In this document: one piece after another, positions 54,615 through 63,921 of the stretch
Layout of the letters: every line of letters starts with the position of its first letter
Numbering within the stretch: the stretch's first letter is position 1
DNA from: Oscillospiraceae bacterium
GTDB taxonomy: Bacteria > Bacillota > Clostridia > Oscillospirales > UBA929
Reading direction: 5' to 3'
Length of the DNA: 64,000 nucleotides
Assembly: GCA_031265355.1 (NCBI GenBank)
Contig: JAISCT010000047.1
Location: forward strand, 124,001-188,000
Program-made: the position numbers and the translations under genes
Notes under the pieces: model-generated
What the model saw: only the letters and a program-made list of their open reading frames with translations
Databases searched by the model: none
Told to the model about the DNA's origin: nothing

Positions 54615-54643
54615 AGTATATCACGCCGACGCAGACCCGTCAA
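54615..54643 (-). promoter_or_regulatory. Promoter of the tRNA-Leu leader
   Basis: Minus strand TTGACG (54643-54638), 17 bp, TATACT (54620-54615). Just after the start come three near-repeats of GCGACAAGG. Confidence 0.7.
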
Positions 54644-54682
54644 TCAGATCCGCAAAGCCCACGGGGCCGCGGGACTGCAAAC

Positions 54683-54728
54683 AGGACCCACTATATGTCA
54701 TGGTGCGCCACAACATATAGCGGGTCCT
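54683..54728 (-). terminator. Terminator of the ribosomal-protein operon
   Basis: A 16-bp stem with one mismatch (AGGACCCGCTATATGT against ACATATAGTGGGTCCT), 14-nt loop, 37 nt after the rplQ stop. Modest T tail. Confidence 0.65.
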
Positions 54729-54765
54729 TGTGTTTTCGAAAGCCGGGCCGTGCCCTGGGCTGCGT

Positions 54766-55101
54766 TTAGACGAGCTCAAGGACCGCCATCTCGGCGGCGT
54801 CGCCGCGGCGGGGACCAAGGCGCGTCAGACGGGTGTAGCCGCCGTTGCGGCCGGCATAACCGGGCGCCGTCGTGTCGAAGAGCTTCTTCACGGCGTCTTC
54901 CTTTGTGATGAAAGCCAAGGCGGCGCGGCGTGTGGCGAGCGTGTTTTGCTTGCCCAAGGAGATCATCTTCTCCACCAGGGGGCCCACTTCCTTCGCCCGG
55001 GTGACCGTGGTCTCGATCCGCCCGTATTCGATCATATTCGTCACCATCGCGCGCAGCATTGCCTTGCGCTGGTCCGTGGTGCGTCCCAATTTTCTTGGCA
55101 T
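54766..55101 (-). CDS. rplQ: Ribosomal protein L17 (bL17)
   Basis: 111 residues of the large ribosomal subunit. [20 protein letters not shown] and [20 protein letters not shown] are diagnostic. The ATG at 55101 follows GAGGGAGGGC. A longer frame to 55182 is not family-like. It is the last gene of the operon, right after rpoA, as in most bacteria. Confidence 0.97.
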   Translation of the reverse strand: MPRKLGRTTDQRKAMLRAMVTNMIEYGRIETTVTRAKEVGPLVEKMISLGKQNTLATRRAALAFITKEDAVKKLFDTTAPGYAGRNGGYTRLTRLGPRRGDAAEMAVLELV

Positions 55102-55178
55102 TGTAATGCCCTCCCTCATGGGTGGTATCATCGCCGCCCGATCCCCGGGGGCGCGTCGGTTGCGCTGAGCCGGAAGAC

Positions 55179-56126
55179 TCAAAGCTCCTCGATGGCCAGA
55201 GACAATCCCATCGCCGACAACTTGTTGATGACTTCCTCCAGCGACTTGCGGCCGAGGTTTCTTACCTTCATCATGTCCGCCTCCGTCTTGCCCACCAGGT
55301 CCTCCACGGAATTGATGCCGGCGCGCTTGAGACAGTTGAAACTGCGCACAGACAGGTCGAGCTCTTCAATCGTCATCTCCAGCACTTTGTCCCGGTGGGA
55401 CTCCGCCTTCTCCACCACCGTGGAGCGGCTGCCCACATTGTCGGACAGGTCGGCAAAGAGCATCATATGGTCCGACATGATCTTGGCGCCCAAACTCACG
55501 GCATCCCGCGCCGAGATCGTACCGTCTGTCCAGACCTCCAGCGTAAGCATGTCAAAATCCGTCATGTGACCCACGCGCGTGTTGCCCACCGTGTAGTTCA
55601 CCTTGAGCACCGGCGTGTAGATCGAATCGATCGGAATGAGCCCGATCACCGACTGGGCCGGCTTGTTGCGTTCGGCGGACACATACCCGCGGCCCCGAGA
55701 CAATGTGAGCTCCATCTCCAAGCTGGCGTCCGGTCCCAGCGTGGCAATGTGAAGTTCCGGGTTTAAAATCTCCACCTCGCCGTCGCTTTTGATGTCGCCC
55801 GCGCGCACCACGCCTTCCCCGTGCGCCTCGACATAGATCGTCTTTGTCCCGGGACTGTGCAGCCGCGCCGTGATGCCCTTGATATTGAGCACAATCTCGG
55901 TCACGTCCTCCTTGACGCCCGGAATGGTAGAAAACTCGTGTTGTACGCCGGCGATCTTCACCGTGGTCACCGCCGTACCGGGCAGAGACGAGAGCAAAAT
56001 GCGCCGCAGCGAATTGCCCAGCGTCGTCCCATAACCGCGCTCCAAAGGTTCCACAATGAATTTGCCGTACGACGGATCCTCTTGGTTTTCCATGCATTCA
56101 ATGCGCGGCTTTTCAATTTCTATCAT
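55179..56126 (-). CDS. rpoA: RNA polymerase alpha subunit
   Basis: 315 residues. The N-terminal assembly domain ([20 protein letters not shown]) dimerises and seats beta and beta'. A linker leads to the C-terminal domain (about 245-310, [28 protein letters not shown]), which touches UP elements and activators. Normal length and position between rpsD and rplQ. SD AGGAGGG. Confidence 0.98.
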   Translation of the reverse strand: MIEIEKPRIECMENQEDPSYGKFIVEPLERGYGTTLGNSLRRILLSSLPGTAVTTVKIAGVQHEFSTIPGVKEDVTEIVLNIKGITARLHSPGTKTIYVEAHGEGVVRAGDIKSDGEVEILNPELHIATLGPDASLEMELTLSRGRGYVSAERNKPAQSVIGLIPIDSIYTPVLKVNYTVGNTRVGHMTDFDMLTLEVWTDGTISARDAVSLGAKIMSDHMMLFADLSDNVGSRSTVVEKAESHRDKVLEMTIEELDLSVRSFNCLKRAGINSVEDLVGKTEADMMKVRNLGRKSLEEVINKLSAMGLSLAIEEL

Positions 56127-56216
56127 GAAGCATATAACCCTCCTTCAGCCAGACAACGGAGCGGCCGGACGGCCACACACAGCGATTTCGGCTCTCGCAG
56201 CCCCCACCGGCGCCTC

Positions 56217-56843
56217 TTACTTGGAATACAACTCGACAATGAGATGTTCTTCCACGGGAAGGTCAATGTCATCGCGCTCCGGCACGCCGGTGACCGTGGC
56301 GGTAAAGGCTTCCCTGTCAAAATCCAGCCACTTGGGCGGCACACGCGAGGCGTTGTTCTCAAGAGAGGTCTTGATCTTGTCGATGCTGCGGCTCCGAGTG
56401 CGAAGCGCCACCACATCGCCCGTCTTGATAAGGGCGGATGGGATGTTTACCTTGTGCCCGTTCACCGTAAAATGTCCGTGGCCCACGAGCTGGCGCGCCT
56501 CGGGGCGCGACATGGCAAAACCCAGCCGATACACCACGTTGTCCAGGCGGGACTCCAAAATCCGAAGCAGATTTTCGCCCGTGACGCCCTTGGCCTTGGC
56601 CGCCATGTCAAAATACTTCTCGAACTGGCTCTCCAGCACGCCGTAGTAGCGGCGCGTCTTCTGCTTCTCGCGGAGCTGGAGGCCGTATTCGGAATTCTTT
56701 TTGCGGCCCTGCCCGTGCTGTCCGGGCGGATAGGCGCGGCGCACGATGCTGCATTTATCGGAATAACAGCGGTCGCCTTTCAAAAAGAGCTTCTGCCCCT
56801 CGCGGCGGCATTGACGGCAAACCGCGTCCACATATCTTGCCAT
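56217..56843 (-). CDS. rpsD: Ribosomal protein S4 (uS4), zinc-binding form
   Basis: 208 residues. The N terminus [20 protein letters not shown] with four cysteines (CRQC and CYSDKC) is the zinc-binding C+ form. The S4 RNA-binding domain follows ([32 protein letters not shown]). It nucleates 30S assembly and, in relatives, represses its own operon. The ATG at 56843 fits the family; the longer frame to 56897 does not. Confidence 0.97.
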   Translation of the reverse strand: MARYVDAVCRQCRREGQKLFLKGDRCYSDKCSIVRRAYPPGQHGQGRKKNSEYGLQLREKQKTRRYYGVLESQFEKYFDMAAKAKGVTGENLLRILESRLDNVVYRLGFAMSRPEARQLVGHGHFTVNGHKVNIPSALIKTGDVVALRTRSRSIDKIKTSLENNASRVPPKWLDFDREAFTATVTGVPERDDIDLPVEEHLIVELYSK

Positions 56844-56862
56844 AGTCTCTCTCCTCCTGCCT

Positions 56863-57264
56863 TTACACGCGCCGTCTCTTGGGCGGACGGCAGCCATTGT
56901 GGGGGATCGGGGTCACGTCTTTGATCAGGCTGACCTCAAGCCCCGCGGCCTGCAGCGCGCGGATCGCCGCCTCGCGGCCCGAACCCGGCCCCTTGACGTA
57001 CACCTCGACAGTCTTAAGCCCGTGCTCCATCGCCGCGCGCGCGGCGGTCTCCGCCGCCATCTGCGCCGCGTACGGCGTCGATTTGCGGGAGCCGCGGAAG
57101 TTGAGCGACCCGGACGAACACCACGAGAGGGCGTTGCCCGACAGGTCTGTGAGCGTCACCATCGTGTTGTTGAAGGAGGAGCGGATATGCGCCGCGCCTT
57201 TCTCAATGTTTTTTCTCTCACGGCGCTTGCGCGAAACCGTGCGTTTTGCCTTTGGTGCTGCCAT
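56863..57264 (-). CDS. rpsK: Ribosomal protein S11 (uS11)
   Basis: 133 residues of the 30S platform. Basic N terminus, then [39 protein letters not shown] and the C-terminal [18 protein letters not shown]. Lies 12 nt after rpsM and 19 nt before rpsD. Confidence 0.98.
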   Translation of the reverse strand: MAAPKAKRTVSRKRRERKNIEKGAAHIRSSFNNTMVTLTDLSGNALSWCSSGSLNFRGSRKSTPYAAQMAAETAARAAMEHGLKTVEVYVKGPGSGREAAIRALQAAGLEVSLIKDVTPIPHNGCRPPKRRRV

Positions 57265-57276
57265 GCCTCTTCCTCC

Positions 57277-57645
57277 TTACTTCTTCTTGTTGGCAATCGT
57301 GCGCTTCGGACCCTTGCGGGTGCGCGCGTTGGTCTTTGAACGCTGCCCGCGCACCGGCAAACCCCTGCGGTGACGCAGGCCCCGGTAGCTTCCGATCTCG
57401 ATGAGGCGCTTGATGTCCATCGCTACGTCGCGGCGCAGGTCGCCTTCCACGTGGTATTCTTTTTCGATGATCTCGCGCAGGCGCGCGGTCTCCTCCTCGG
57501 TGAGGTTCTTGACACGGGTCTCCGGGGGCACGCCCGTCGTCTTCAAAATGCCGCTGGCCGTCTTGCGCCCGATGCCGTAGATGTGCGTGAGTCCGATATC
57601 GATCCGTTTGTCGCGGGGCAGGTCCACGCCGGCAATACGCGCCAT
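57277..57645 (-). CDS. rpsM: Ribosomal protein S13 (uS13)
   Basis: 122 residues of the 30S head. [53 protein letters not shown] and a Lys-rich tail. The ATG at 57645 is the family start; an SD (GGAGGTG) lies upstream. The long frames further upstream come from the 72-bp repeat, which has no stop in this frame. Confidence 0.97.
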   Translation of the reverse strand: MARIAGVDLPRDKRIDIGLTHIYGIGRKTASGILKTTGVPPETRVKNLTEEETARLREIIEKEYHVEGDLRRDVAMDIKRLIEIGSYRGLRHRRGLPVRGQRSKTNARTRKGPKRTIANKKK

Positions 57646-57661
57646 ACTTGCTGCACCTCCA

Positions 57662-57805
57662 TAGTACCTTGTTGCCGCGAAGCGGCAACAGAAAACAAGA
57701 ATTTGGGTTGTGGGTTGCAGGTGCAACCCACGTTAGTGCCTTGTTGCCGCGAAGCGGCAACAAAAAACAAGAATTGGGGCTGTGGGTTGCAGGTGCAACC
57801 CACAT
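57662..57805. repeat. 72-bp tandem repeat with two hairpins per unit, between rpmJ and rpsM
   Basis: Units at 57662-57733 and 57734-57805 differ at only a handful of positions. Each holds GTTGCCGC-GAA-GCGGCAAC and GTGGGTTGCA-GG-TGCAACCCAC, joined by a short A-rich linker (T-rich on the transcribed strand). The unit is 24 codons long and has no stop in one minus frame. Most ribosomal-gene gaps here are under 30 nt, so this 180-nt gap is an insertion. It may be a REP-like element or a transcript-processing or regulatory array. Confidence 0.85.
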
Positions 57806-57825
57806 TAGAATGATACGATAACTAA

Positions 57826-57939
57826 CTAGCCCTGCTTTTGTTTGTGTTTGGGGTTTTGACAGATCACCATCACGCGGCCATGCCGCTTGATGATCTTACA
57901 CTTCTCACACATGGGCTTCACACTGGGTCTGACTTTCAT
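57826..57939 (-). CDS. rpmJ: Ribosomal protein L36 (bL36)
   Basis: 37 residues: [20 protein letters not shown], then [17 protein letters not shown]. Cys11, Cys14, Cys27 and a C-terminal His bind zinc. Exact family length. Position between infA and rpsM is standard. SD GGAGG. Confidence 0.97.
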   Translation of the reverse strand: MKVRPSVKPMCEKCKIIKRHGRVMVICQNPKHKQKQG

Positions 57940-57956
57940 GTCGGCTGCCTCCTTTT

Positions 57957-58175
57957 CTACTTGCTCCGCCAGGTGATCCGTCCGCGCGACAAGTCGTAGG
58001 GCGACATCTGCACCGTGACTTTGTCGCCGGGCAGAATGCGGATGAAATTCATGCGGAGCTTGCCCGAAATGTGGGCCAGAATCTTGTGTCCGTTTCCTAT
58101 GTCCACGGAGAACATGGCGTTCGGCAACGCATCCAAAACGATCCCTTCGGCTTCGATCATGTCGTCTTTCGCCAC
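57957..58175 (-). CDS. infA: Translation initiation factor IF-1
   Basis: 72 residues, a single OB fold: [20 protein letters not shown], then [20 protein letters not shown] and [20 protein letters not shown]. The start is a GTG at 58175, 7 nt after AGGAGG; the longer frame to 58310 is spurious. It binds the ribosomal A site during initiation. Normal place before rpmJ. Confidence 0.97.
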   Translation of the reverse strand: MAKDDMIEAEGIVLDALPNAMFSVDIGNGHKILAHISGKLRMNFIRILPGDKVTVQMSPYDLSRGRITWRSK

Positions 58176-58260
58176 GTGGATTCCTCCTCTTTTCCCACCG
58201 GCCTCGGAGGCCGCCGTGTTGATGTTACATATAGCGTCGGCTGTCTTTATCTCTGTCCTC

Positions 58261-58554
58261 TCACCCGGGCCCGGCGCCGGGATCCTCCGGGTGTGCGCTC
58301 TCGTCTTCAAAATCCGCCAGCGCGCGGCGCAGCTCGTTGTTGGTCACTTTCTCGCCCGCCCGGATCTTGCCCGCTGCGCGGGCGTCCGACGACGTCACAA
58401 AGACAACGTGCTTGCGCTTCTTCCGCTTGGGTGTTTCCACCCGCCGACGGCGCCCGTCGGCCAGAATGACGTATTCTTCGTCGATGTCCAATATAAAAAA
58501 CAATCCTCCGGCGTCATGACCGCGCAGAGACCGGACTATGTCGGAGGCCTTCAT
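58261..58554 (-). CDS. KOW-domain (L14e/YlxQ-like) RNA-binding protein
   Basis: 97 residues. N-terminal KOW/SH3-like barrel ([35 protein letters not shown]), then an acidic tail. This small protein is typically found between map and infA in Clostridia and is thought to bind ribosomal RNA; its exact role is not established. 3 nt separate it from the map stop. Confidence 0.88.
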   Translation of the reverse strand: MKASDIVRSLRGHDAGGLFFILDIDEEYVILADGRRRRVETPKRKKRKHVVFVTSSDARAAGKIRAGEKVTNNELRRALADFEDESAHPEDPGAGPG

Positions 58555-58557
58555 GGA

Positions 58558-59316
58558 TCACTCTTCCTCTTGCCAGGCGGTGAGCCGCTCCGGCTCCCCG
58601 CGGGTGATGAGCACGGTGTGCTCATAGTGGGCCGACAGCCGTCCGTCCCGCGTCACGACGGTCCACCCGTCGGACAGGACCCGCACGGCAAAGCCGCCTG
58701 CGTTTACCATCGGTTCGATGGCCAGCGTCATGCCGGGCAGCAACCTCGGCCCTCGGCCGGGCGGCCCGAAATTTGGCACGTCCGGGTCCTCGTGGAGCTG
58801 TGCGCCCACACCGTGGCCGGTGAAAGCCCGCACCACCGAAAACCCGTTTGCCTCCGCATGCTGCTGGACGGCGTGGGAGATATCCGACACGCGGGCGCCT
58901 TCGCGCGCCGCGGCGAGCCCTTTGTAAAAACAGGTTCGCGTCTCCCGGATGAGCTTCAGCGCCTCCTCGGACACCCGCCCCACCGGGAAAGTGGCCGCCG
59001 CGTCGCCGTGAAACCCGTCCAGATAAGCGCCCGCGTCAACGCTCACGATGTCCCCCTCCCGGAGGACGCGCGGACCGGGGATGCCGTGGATGACCTCCTC
59101 GCCCACCGACACGCAGGCAGAGGCGGGGAAACCCCGGTACTGCAGAAACGACGGCACGGCGCCGGCCTTTTGGATGGTCTCGCGCACCACGCTATCTATC
59201 TGCTCCGTTGTCACGCCGGGGGCTACCATACGGCGAGCCGCCCGCAGCGCCTGCCCCGTGACCGCGCCGGCCCGGCGCATGGCGCCTATCTCCCGCGCGG
59301 ATTTGATTTGGATCAC
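58558..59316 (-). CDS. map: Methionine aminopeptidase, type I
   Basis: 252 residues. Removes the initiator Met from nascent proteins. Metal ligands appear in SVDAGAYLDGFHGDAAAT (two Asp), GHGVGAQLHEDP (His), and the Glu in LAIEPMV and VLITRGEPE region. Its ATG overlaps the adk stop (ATGA at 59313-59316), so the two are coupled. There is no N-terminal zinc finger. Confidence 0.97.
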   Translation of the reverse strand: MIQIKSAREIGAMRRAGAVTGQALRAARRMVAPGVTTEQIDSVVRETIQKAGAVPSFLQYRGFPASACVSVGEEVIHGIPGPRVLREGDIVSVDAGAYLDGFHGDAAATFPVGRVSEEALKLIRETRTCFYKGLAAAREGARVSDISHAVQQHAEANGFSVVRAFTGHGVGAQLHEDPDVPNFGPPGRGPRLLPGMTLAIEPMVNAGGFAVRVLSDGWTVVTRDGRLSAHYEHTVLITRGEPERLTAWQEEE

Positions 59317-59951
59317 GACAGCGCCTCCAGCACTTCCAGGCAGTGCTCCGTGACCTTCTCGATGGCGTCCCGCGCCGCGACGACCCGCAGCAGGCCGCGC
59401 GATTCGTAGTGGCCTTTCAGCGGTTCCGTGTTCTCGTGGTAAGTGATGAGCCGCGCGCGCACCACCGCCGGAACATCGTCGTCGCGCTGGTAGAGCTCTC
59501 CGCCGCAGCTGTCACAGACGCCCTCGACGGCGGGGGGATTCACTTGCACATGGTAGGTGTTCCCGCACAGGCGGCAGGAGCGCCGCCCCGCCATGCGCCG
59601 TTCGATGTCTTCGTCCGGCACTTCGAGGCTGAGCACCGCCTGCACCGTCACGCCAATGCCGTCCAGCGCGACGGCCTGGGCGATCGTGCGCGGGAAACCG
59701 TCCAAAATGAAGCCCCGGGCGCAATCCGGCGCGGCGAGACGTTCCCGGACGATACCGACCATCACTTCATCCGGCACCAGCTGCCCGGCGTCGATGTAGC
59801 TCTTGGCGGCCAAACCCACCTCGGTGCCCTGGCGCATGGCCTCGCGCAGGATGTTGCCCGTGGAAACGGCGGGGATACCGAGCCGGCGGCTGAGCACTTC
59901 CGCCTGCGTGCCCTTGCCCGAACCGGGCGAACCCAGCAAAACAATGTTCAT
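59313..59951 (-). CDS. adk: Adenylate kinase
   Basis: 212 residues. P loop LLGSPGSGKGTQAE, AMP site STGNILREAM and DGFPRTIAQA. LID domain with a CX2C...CX2C zinc knot (CRLCG, CDSCGG), as in Gram-positive enzymes. Balances AMP, ADP and ATP. Placed between secY and map as usual. Confidence 0.98.
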   Translation of the reverse strand: MNIVLLGSPGSGKGTQAEVLSRRLGIPAVSTGNILREAMRQGTEVGLAAKSYIDAGQLVPDEVMVGIVRERLAAPDCARGFILDGFPRTIAQAVALDGIGVTVQAVLSLEVPDEDIERRMAGRRSCRLCGNTYHVQVNPPAVEGVCDSCGGELYQRDDDVPAVVRARLITYHENTEPLKGHYESRGLLRVVAARDAIEKVTEHCLEVLEALS

Positions 59952-59979
59952 GGCAAACCCTTTCTGCCGCGCTGCAGCT

Positions 59980-61275
59980 TTATTCCAGGAAGCCCTTGTA
60001 GTGGCGCATGAGCATCTGGGACTCGATGGCCTTGACCGTCTCCAGCGCCACGCCGACGACGATGAGCAACGAAGTGCCGCCCAGCGCCAAATTGAGGTTT
60101 GGGAAGGCGATGCCCATGACAGCCGGCATCACGGCGATGACGCCAAGGAAGATAGCGCCGAAGAGCGTCACCTTGTAGAGCACCTTCCGGATGAAGTCGG
60201 CGGTGGGCTTGCCCTGGCGGAAACCGGGAATGGAGCCCCCGTTTTGCTTGAGGTTGTTCGACACCTCGATGGGGTTGAACTGCACGGAGGTGTAAAAATA
60301 GCTGAACGCAATGATGAGCAGAAAGTACACGACGTTGTAGAGCACCGACTGCGAACCAAACCACGAGAGTTTGTCGCCCGCGCCGAAGAAGGCCGCGATG
60401 GTGGACGGAAACGCCGTAATGGAACTGGCGAAGATGATGGGCATGACGCCCGACATATTGACCTTGAGCGGCAGATAGGTGCTCTGCCCGCCGTACATCT
60501 TGCGCCCGACCACCCGTTTGGCGTACTGCACCGGGATGCGCCGTTCAGCATTTGTGATGAAGACGACAAAGGCCACCACCGCGGCCATTCCGATGAGAAT
60601 GAGCGGCACAAAGATCCACGAGAGCTGCCCCTGCGTGATCTGCAGGATGATCCGTCCGATCGCGTTCGGGCCGCGGGAGACGATGGAGGCAAACAGGATG
60701 ATGGAGATGCCGTTTCCGATGCCGAACTCGGTGACCTGCTCGCCGAGCCACATGATGAAGGCCGAACCGGCCGTGAATGTCAGGATGATGATGGAGGCCG
60801 TGAAGAACGAGTGGTCGGACACCGCGTACGCGGTGCTGCCGTCGGCCATCTGGATCGGCTGGTTGCGCAGCAACATGTAGTAGGAGAAGCCCATGAGCAG
60901 CCCCAACGCCACAGTGGCATACCGGGTGATGGCGGCGATCTTCTTGCGGCCCTCCTCGCCGCCCTCTTTCTGCAGCCGCTCCAGCGCCGGGATGCCGACG
61001 GTGAGGAGCTGCATGATGATGGAGGCGTTGATGTAGGGCTGGATGGAGAGGGCAAACACCGTCGCCTGCGAGAAGCTGCCGCCCGACATCATGTCGATGA
61101 GACCCAGCATGGTGTTCGAGAGCTGCGAACTGAAGAGCTGTGAGAGCACGGTGGAGTCGATGAACGGCACCACGATGTTGGCGCCGAAGCGATAGACAAG
61201 CAGGATGAACAGCGTGAAGATCATCTTGTTGCGCAGGTCGCGGATGCGCCACGCGTTTCTCAATGTCTCAAGCAT
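59980..61275 (-). CDS. secY: Protein translocase subunit SecY
   Basis: 431 residues with ten hydrophobic segments; the channel of the Sec translocon in the cell membrane. Family segments include FALSIQPYINASIIMQLLTV (plug/TM2 area), the cytoplasmic loop NAERRIPVQYAKRVVG and FLLIIAFSYFYTSVQFNP. Lies 3 nt after rplO and 28 nt before adk. Confidence 0.98.
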   Translation of the reverse strand: MLETLRNAWRIRDLRNKMIFTLFILLVYRFGANIVVPFIDSTVLSQLFSSQLSNTMLGLIDMMSGGSFSQATVFALSIQPYINASIIMQLLTVGIPALERLQKEGGEEGRKKIAAITRYATVALGLLMGFSYYMLLRNQPIQMADGSTAYAVSDHSFFTASIIILTFTAGSAFIMWLGEQVTEFGIGNGISIILFASIVSRGPNAIGRIILQITQGQLSWIFVPLILIGMAAVVAFVVFITNAERRIPVQYAKRVVGRKMYGGQSTYLPLKVNMSGVMPIIFASSITAFPSTIAAFFGAGDKLSWFGSQSVLYNVVYFLLIIAFSYFYTSVQFNPIEVSNNLKQNGGSIPGFRQGKPTADFIRKVLYKVTLFGAIFLGVIAVMPAVMGIAFPNLNLALGGTSLLIVVGVALETVKAIESQMLMRHYKGFLE

Positions 61276-61278
61276 CGC

Positions 61279-61719
61279 CTACACCACCTCCGCCTTCCCG
61301 CCGAGCGCCTCGATACGGGCGACCGCGCTCGCCGAGAAGGCGCGCGCGCGGATGGTCAGCCGCTTTGTCAGGTCGCCCTGCCCCAGCACCTTGACGCCGT
61401 TTTCACATTTGCGGACGATGCCGCGTGCGAGCAGTTCGACTTCAGAGACGACGGCGTCGTCGTCAAAGACCTCGAAGGCCGAGAGATTCACGATGGCCGG
61501 CGGCTTTGCAAAGATATTGACAAAACCCCGCTTCGGCAGACGGCGGGCCAGCGGCATCTGTCCGCCTTCAAACCCGCGCTTGCGCGAGTACCCGGACCGT
61601 GCCTTCTGCCCCTTGTGACCGCGGCCGGAGGTCTTCCCGTTGCCGGACCCGTGGCCGCGTCCCACCCGAAAGCGCTCCTTCACGGCGCCCGGTACGGGGG
61701 ACAATTCACTGAGTTTCAT
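61279..61719 (-). CDS. rplO: Ribosomal protein L15 (uL15)
   Basis: 146 residues. [20 protein letters not shown], then [20 protein letters not shown] and [17 protein letters not shown]. The ATG at 61719 is the family start. 14 nt after rpmD. Confidence 0.98.
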   Translation of the reverse strand: MKLSELSPVPGAVKERFRVGRGHGSGNGKTSGRGHKGQKARSGYSRKRGFEGGQMPLARRLPKRGFVNIFAKPPAIVNLSAFEVFDDDAVVSEVELLARGIVRKCENGVKVLGQGDLTKRLTIRARAFSASAVARIEALGGKAEVV

Positions 61720-61733
61720 GGTGGTTTCCTCCC

Positions 61734-61937
61734 TCACGCCTCACTGGTCACCCGGATGAGGTAACCGATGTGGGCGATTTTCCCCCGTGTGGCCTCGTTG
61801 TCGGGCTGCACCGTCGCATGGCCGATGCGCCGCAGACCCAGGGAATGCGCCGTGGCGATGTGCGAATCCTTTCGTCCGGTCAGGCTTTTGACCAGGGTGA
61901 TCCGCAGTTTGGCCGCCTCGTTTGCCTTGGTCGCCAT
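61734..61937 (-). CDS. rpmD: Ribosomal protein L30 (uL30)
   Basis: 67 residues: [54 protein letters not shown]. Slightly longer than the usual 60 residues at both ends. Lies between rpsE and rplO. Confidence 0.96.
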   Translation of the reverse strand: MATKANEAAKLRITLVKSLTGRKDSHIATAHSLGLRRIGHATVQPDNEATRGKIAHIGYLIRVTSEA

Positions 61938-61950
61938 AGATAAGCCCTCC

Positions 61951-62460
61951 CTATTTCAGAATACTGCCGGGGGAACGGCCGCGCACCCTGGCAACCTCCT
62001 CCAGACTTTTGAGGGATTTGAGCCCCTCCATGGTGGCCGTGACGACGTTCTGCGGGTTGTTGGAGCGCAGGCACTTGGTCCGCACGTCGTGGATCCCCGC
62101 CATCTCCATGACGGCGCGCACCGGACCGCCGGCGATGACGCCGGTCCCCTGCGCGGCCGGCTTGATGACGACCCGGCCGGCACCGAACTTGCCGAGCACC
62201 TCGTGCGGGATGGTCGTGCCCTTGAGATTGATCACCACAAGATTCTTCTTGGCGTCTTCGATGCCCTTCCGGATGGCGTCGGGCACTTCGGACGCCTTGC
62301 CCAGACCGAACCCCACGGTGCCGTTGCCGTCCCCGACAACCACCAGCGCGGAAAATTTGAAAATACGACCGCCCTTGACCGTCTTGGACACGCGATTCAG
62401 CGCCACCACTTTTTCGCGAAGTTCCACGGCCTGGGAATCGATCTTGGAATTTTGCGGCAT
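61951..62460 (-). CDS. rpsE: Ribosomal protein S5 (uS5)
   Basis: 169 residues. Double-stranded RNA-binding part ([40 protein letters not shown]) and C-terminal fold ([20 protein letters not shown]). The ATG at 62460 follows GGGAGGG; the frame to 62529 is not family-like. An unusually wide gap of 123 nt separates it from rplR, with a GC-rich 6-bp hairpin near 62555-62573 but no clear promoter. Confidence 0.97.
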   Translation of the reverse strand: MPQNSKIDSQAVELREKVVALNRVSKTVKGGRIFKFSALVVVGDGNGTVGFGLGKASEVPDAIRKGIEDAKKNLVVINLKGTTIPHEVLGKFGAGRVVIKPAAQGTGVIAGGPVRAVMEMAGIHDVRTKCLRSNNPQNVVTATMEGLKSLKSLEEVARVRGRSPGSILK

Positions 62461-62583
62461 ACGTTTTCCCTCCCAATGGAATGGGCCGCCCTCTCCCCCG
62501 CGCCCGACGGCCGCCGGAACAGGGCCCATTTGTTGTCAATCGGTCCGTCTGTCAGCCGCCCTCACGCGGCGGCCAAACTCCGC

Positions 62584-62943
62584 TCAGAACTTGAGCCCGC
62601 CCTCGCGGGCGCCGTCGGCCAATTCTTTGACGCGCCCGTGGTAGAGGTACCCCCCACGGTCGAACACGACCTCGGAGACGCTCTGTTCTTTGGCGCGCGC
62701 CGCGAGCAGTTTGCCCACCTCCCGGGCCGCCGTCTTGCCGCTGCCGGACGCCTCGACCGCTTTGTCCTGAGACGAGGCGGCGGCCAAGGTCCTGTGCGCG
62801 GTGTCGTCGATGAGCTGCGCATAGATGTGATGCAGGCTGCGAAATACGTTGAGGCGCGGCCGTTGGGCGGTGCCGCTGATGACGGCGCGCACTCTCTTAT
62901 GGCGCTTTTGCCGCTGCTTGTTGGTATTGGGCCTCGAGACCAT
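62584..62943 (-). CDS. rplR: Ribosomal protein L18 (uL18)
   Basis: 119 residues: basic N terminus ([20 protein letters not shown]), [17 protein letters not shown], and [20 protein letters not shown]. Binds 5S rRNA. 15 nt after rplF. Confidence 0.98.
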   Translation of the reverse strand: MVSRPNTNKQRQKRHKRVRAVISGTAQRPRLNVFRSLHHIYAQLIDDTAHRTLAAASSQDKAVEASGSGKTAAREVGKLLAARAKEQSVSEVVFDRGGYLYHGRVKELADGAREGGLKF

Positions 62944-62958
62944 GTTGGCGCACCTTCC

Positions 62959-63507
62959 TTATTTCTTCTTGCCGCCCGTCTTGCCTTCCTTGCGGCGGAT
63001 AACTTCGGCGGCGTACTTGATGCCCTTCCCCTTGTAGGGCTCGGGCGGGCGTTTCTCGCGCACCTCCGCGGCAAACTGCCCGACTTTCTGCCGGTCGCAG
63101 CCGGAGATGACCACCCGGTTCGGAGCGGGCACTTCGATCGACACGCCGTCGATCTCCTCCACGATCACCTGGTGCGAATAACCCAGGTTCATGATGAGCT
63201 GCTTGCCTTGTTTCTGCGCGCGGTAACCCACGCCGTTGATCTCCAGATCTTTTTTGAAGCCCACGGTCACACCCGTGACCATGTTGTTGAGCAGCGCCCG
63301 GGTGAGACCGTGCAGCGCCTTGTGGCGCTTGGCCTCGGAGGGCCGCTTTACATGATAGACATTTTCCTCCCGCTCGAGGATCATCTCGGGGTGGAGGACC
63401 TGTGTCAAAACGCCCTTCGGACCCTTGACCGTCACCCGGTTGCCCGGCTCGACCGTCACATCGACGCCGGCGGGGACGACAATGGGCATTCTGCCGATAC
63501 GTGACAT
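62959..63507 (-). CDS. rplF: Ribosomal protein L6 (uL6)
   Basis: 182 residues. [40 protein letters not shown], and the C-terminal [20 protein letters not shown]. Ordinary length. 15 nt after rpsH. Confidence 0.98.
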   Translation of the reverse strand: MSRIGRMPIVVPAGVDVTVEPGNRVTVKGPKGVLTQVLHPEMILEREENVYHVKRPSEAKRHKALHGLTRALLNNMVTGVTVGFKKDLEINGVGYRAQKQGKQLIMNLGYSHQVIVEEIDGVSIEVPAPNRVVISGCDRQKVGQFAAEVREKRPPEPYKGKGIKYAAEVIRRKEGKTGGKKK

Positions 63508-63522
63508 GTTGTTTCCTCCCCC

Positions 63523-63921
63523 TTACCAGACAAAGGCCAGCACTTCGCCGCCCACATGTTCGGCGCGCGCTTTCCGGTCCGTCATAATGCCTTTGGATGT
63601 CGAAACGATGGCGATGCCGAGCCCGCGCAGCACGCGCGGCATCTCGTCGGCGCCGGCGTATACGCGCAGGCCAGGCTTCGAGACCCGGCGCAGGCCGGTG
63701 ATGGCTTTTTCTTTGCCGCCCACATACTTGAGCGTGACGCGCAAAACGCCCTGCCCGCTGTTGGCGATGTGCTGGACATTTTTTACATAGCCCTCTTCGA
63801 GCAAAATGTCGGCGACGGAACGCTTTAAGTTGGACGCGGGGATATCGACCGTGTCGTGCCGCGCCGCATTGGCGTTGCGAATGCGGGTGAGCATGTCGGC
63901 CACGGGATCGGTGATTTGCAT
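63523..63921 (-). CDS. rpsH: Ribosomal protein S8 (uS8)
   Basis: 132 residues. [20 protein letters not shown], then [20 protein letters not shown], and the end [20 protein letters not shown]. Binds 16S rRNA; in other bacteria it represses the spc operon. SD GGAGG. Confidence 0.98.
   Translation of the reverse strand: MQITDPVADMLTRIRNANAARHDTVDIPASNLKRSVADILLEEGYVKNVQHIANSGQGVLRVTLKYVGGKEKAITGLRRVSKPGLRVYAGADEMPRVLRGLGIAIVSTSKGIMTDRKARAEHVGGEVLAFVW

Noticed and set aside
57646-57813. Repeat-encoded peptide ([21 protein letters not shown]-like)
   Set aside because: Both copies are open in one frame only because the unit is 72 bp. The hairpin structure explains the sequence better than a protein, and there is no start with an SD.
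61768-63504. 578-codon plus-strand frame across the ribosomal genes
   Set aside because: It is antisense to rpmD, rpsE, rplR and rplF, which are certain. Long mirror frames are usual in GC-rich DNA; the residue mix is Arg/His-rich and matches nothing.
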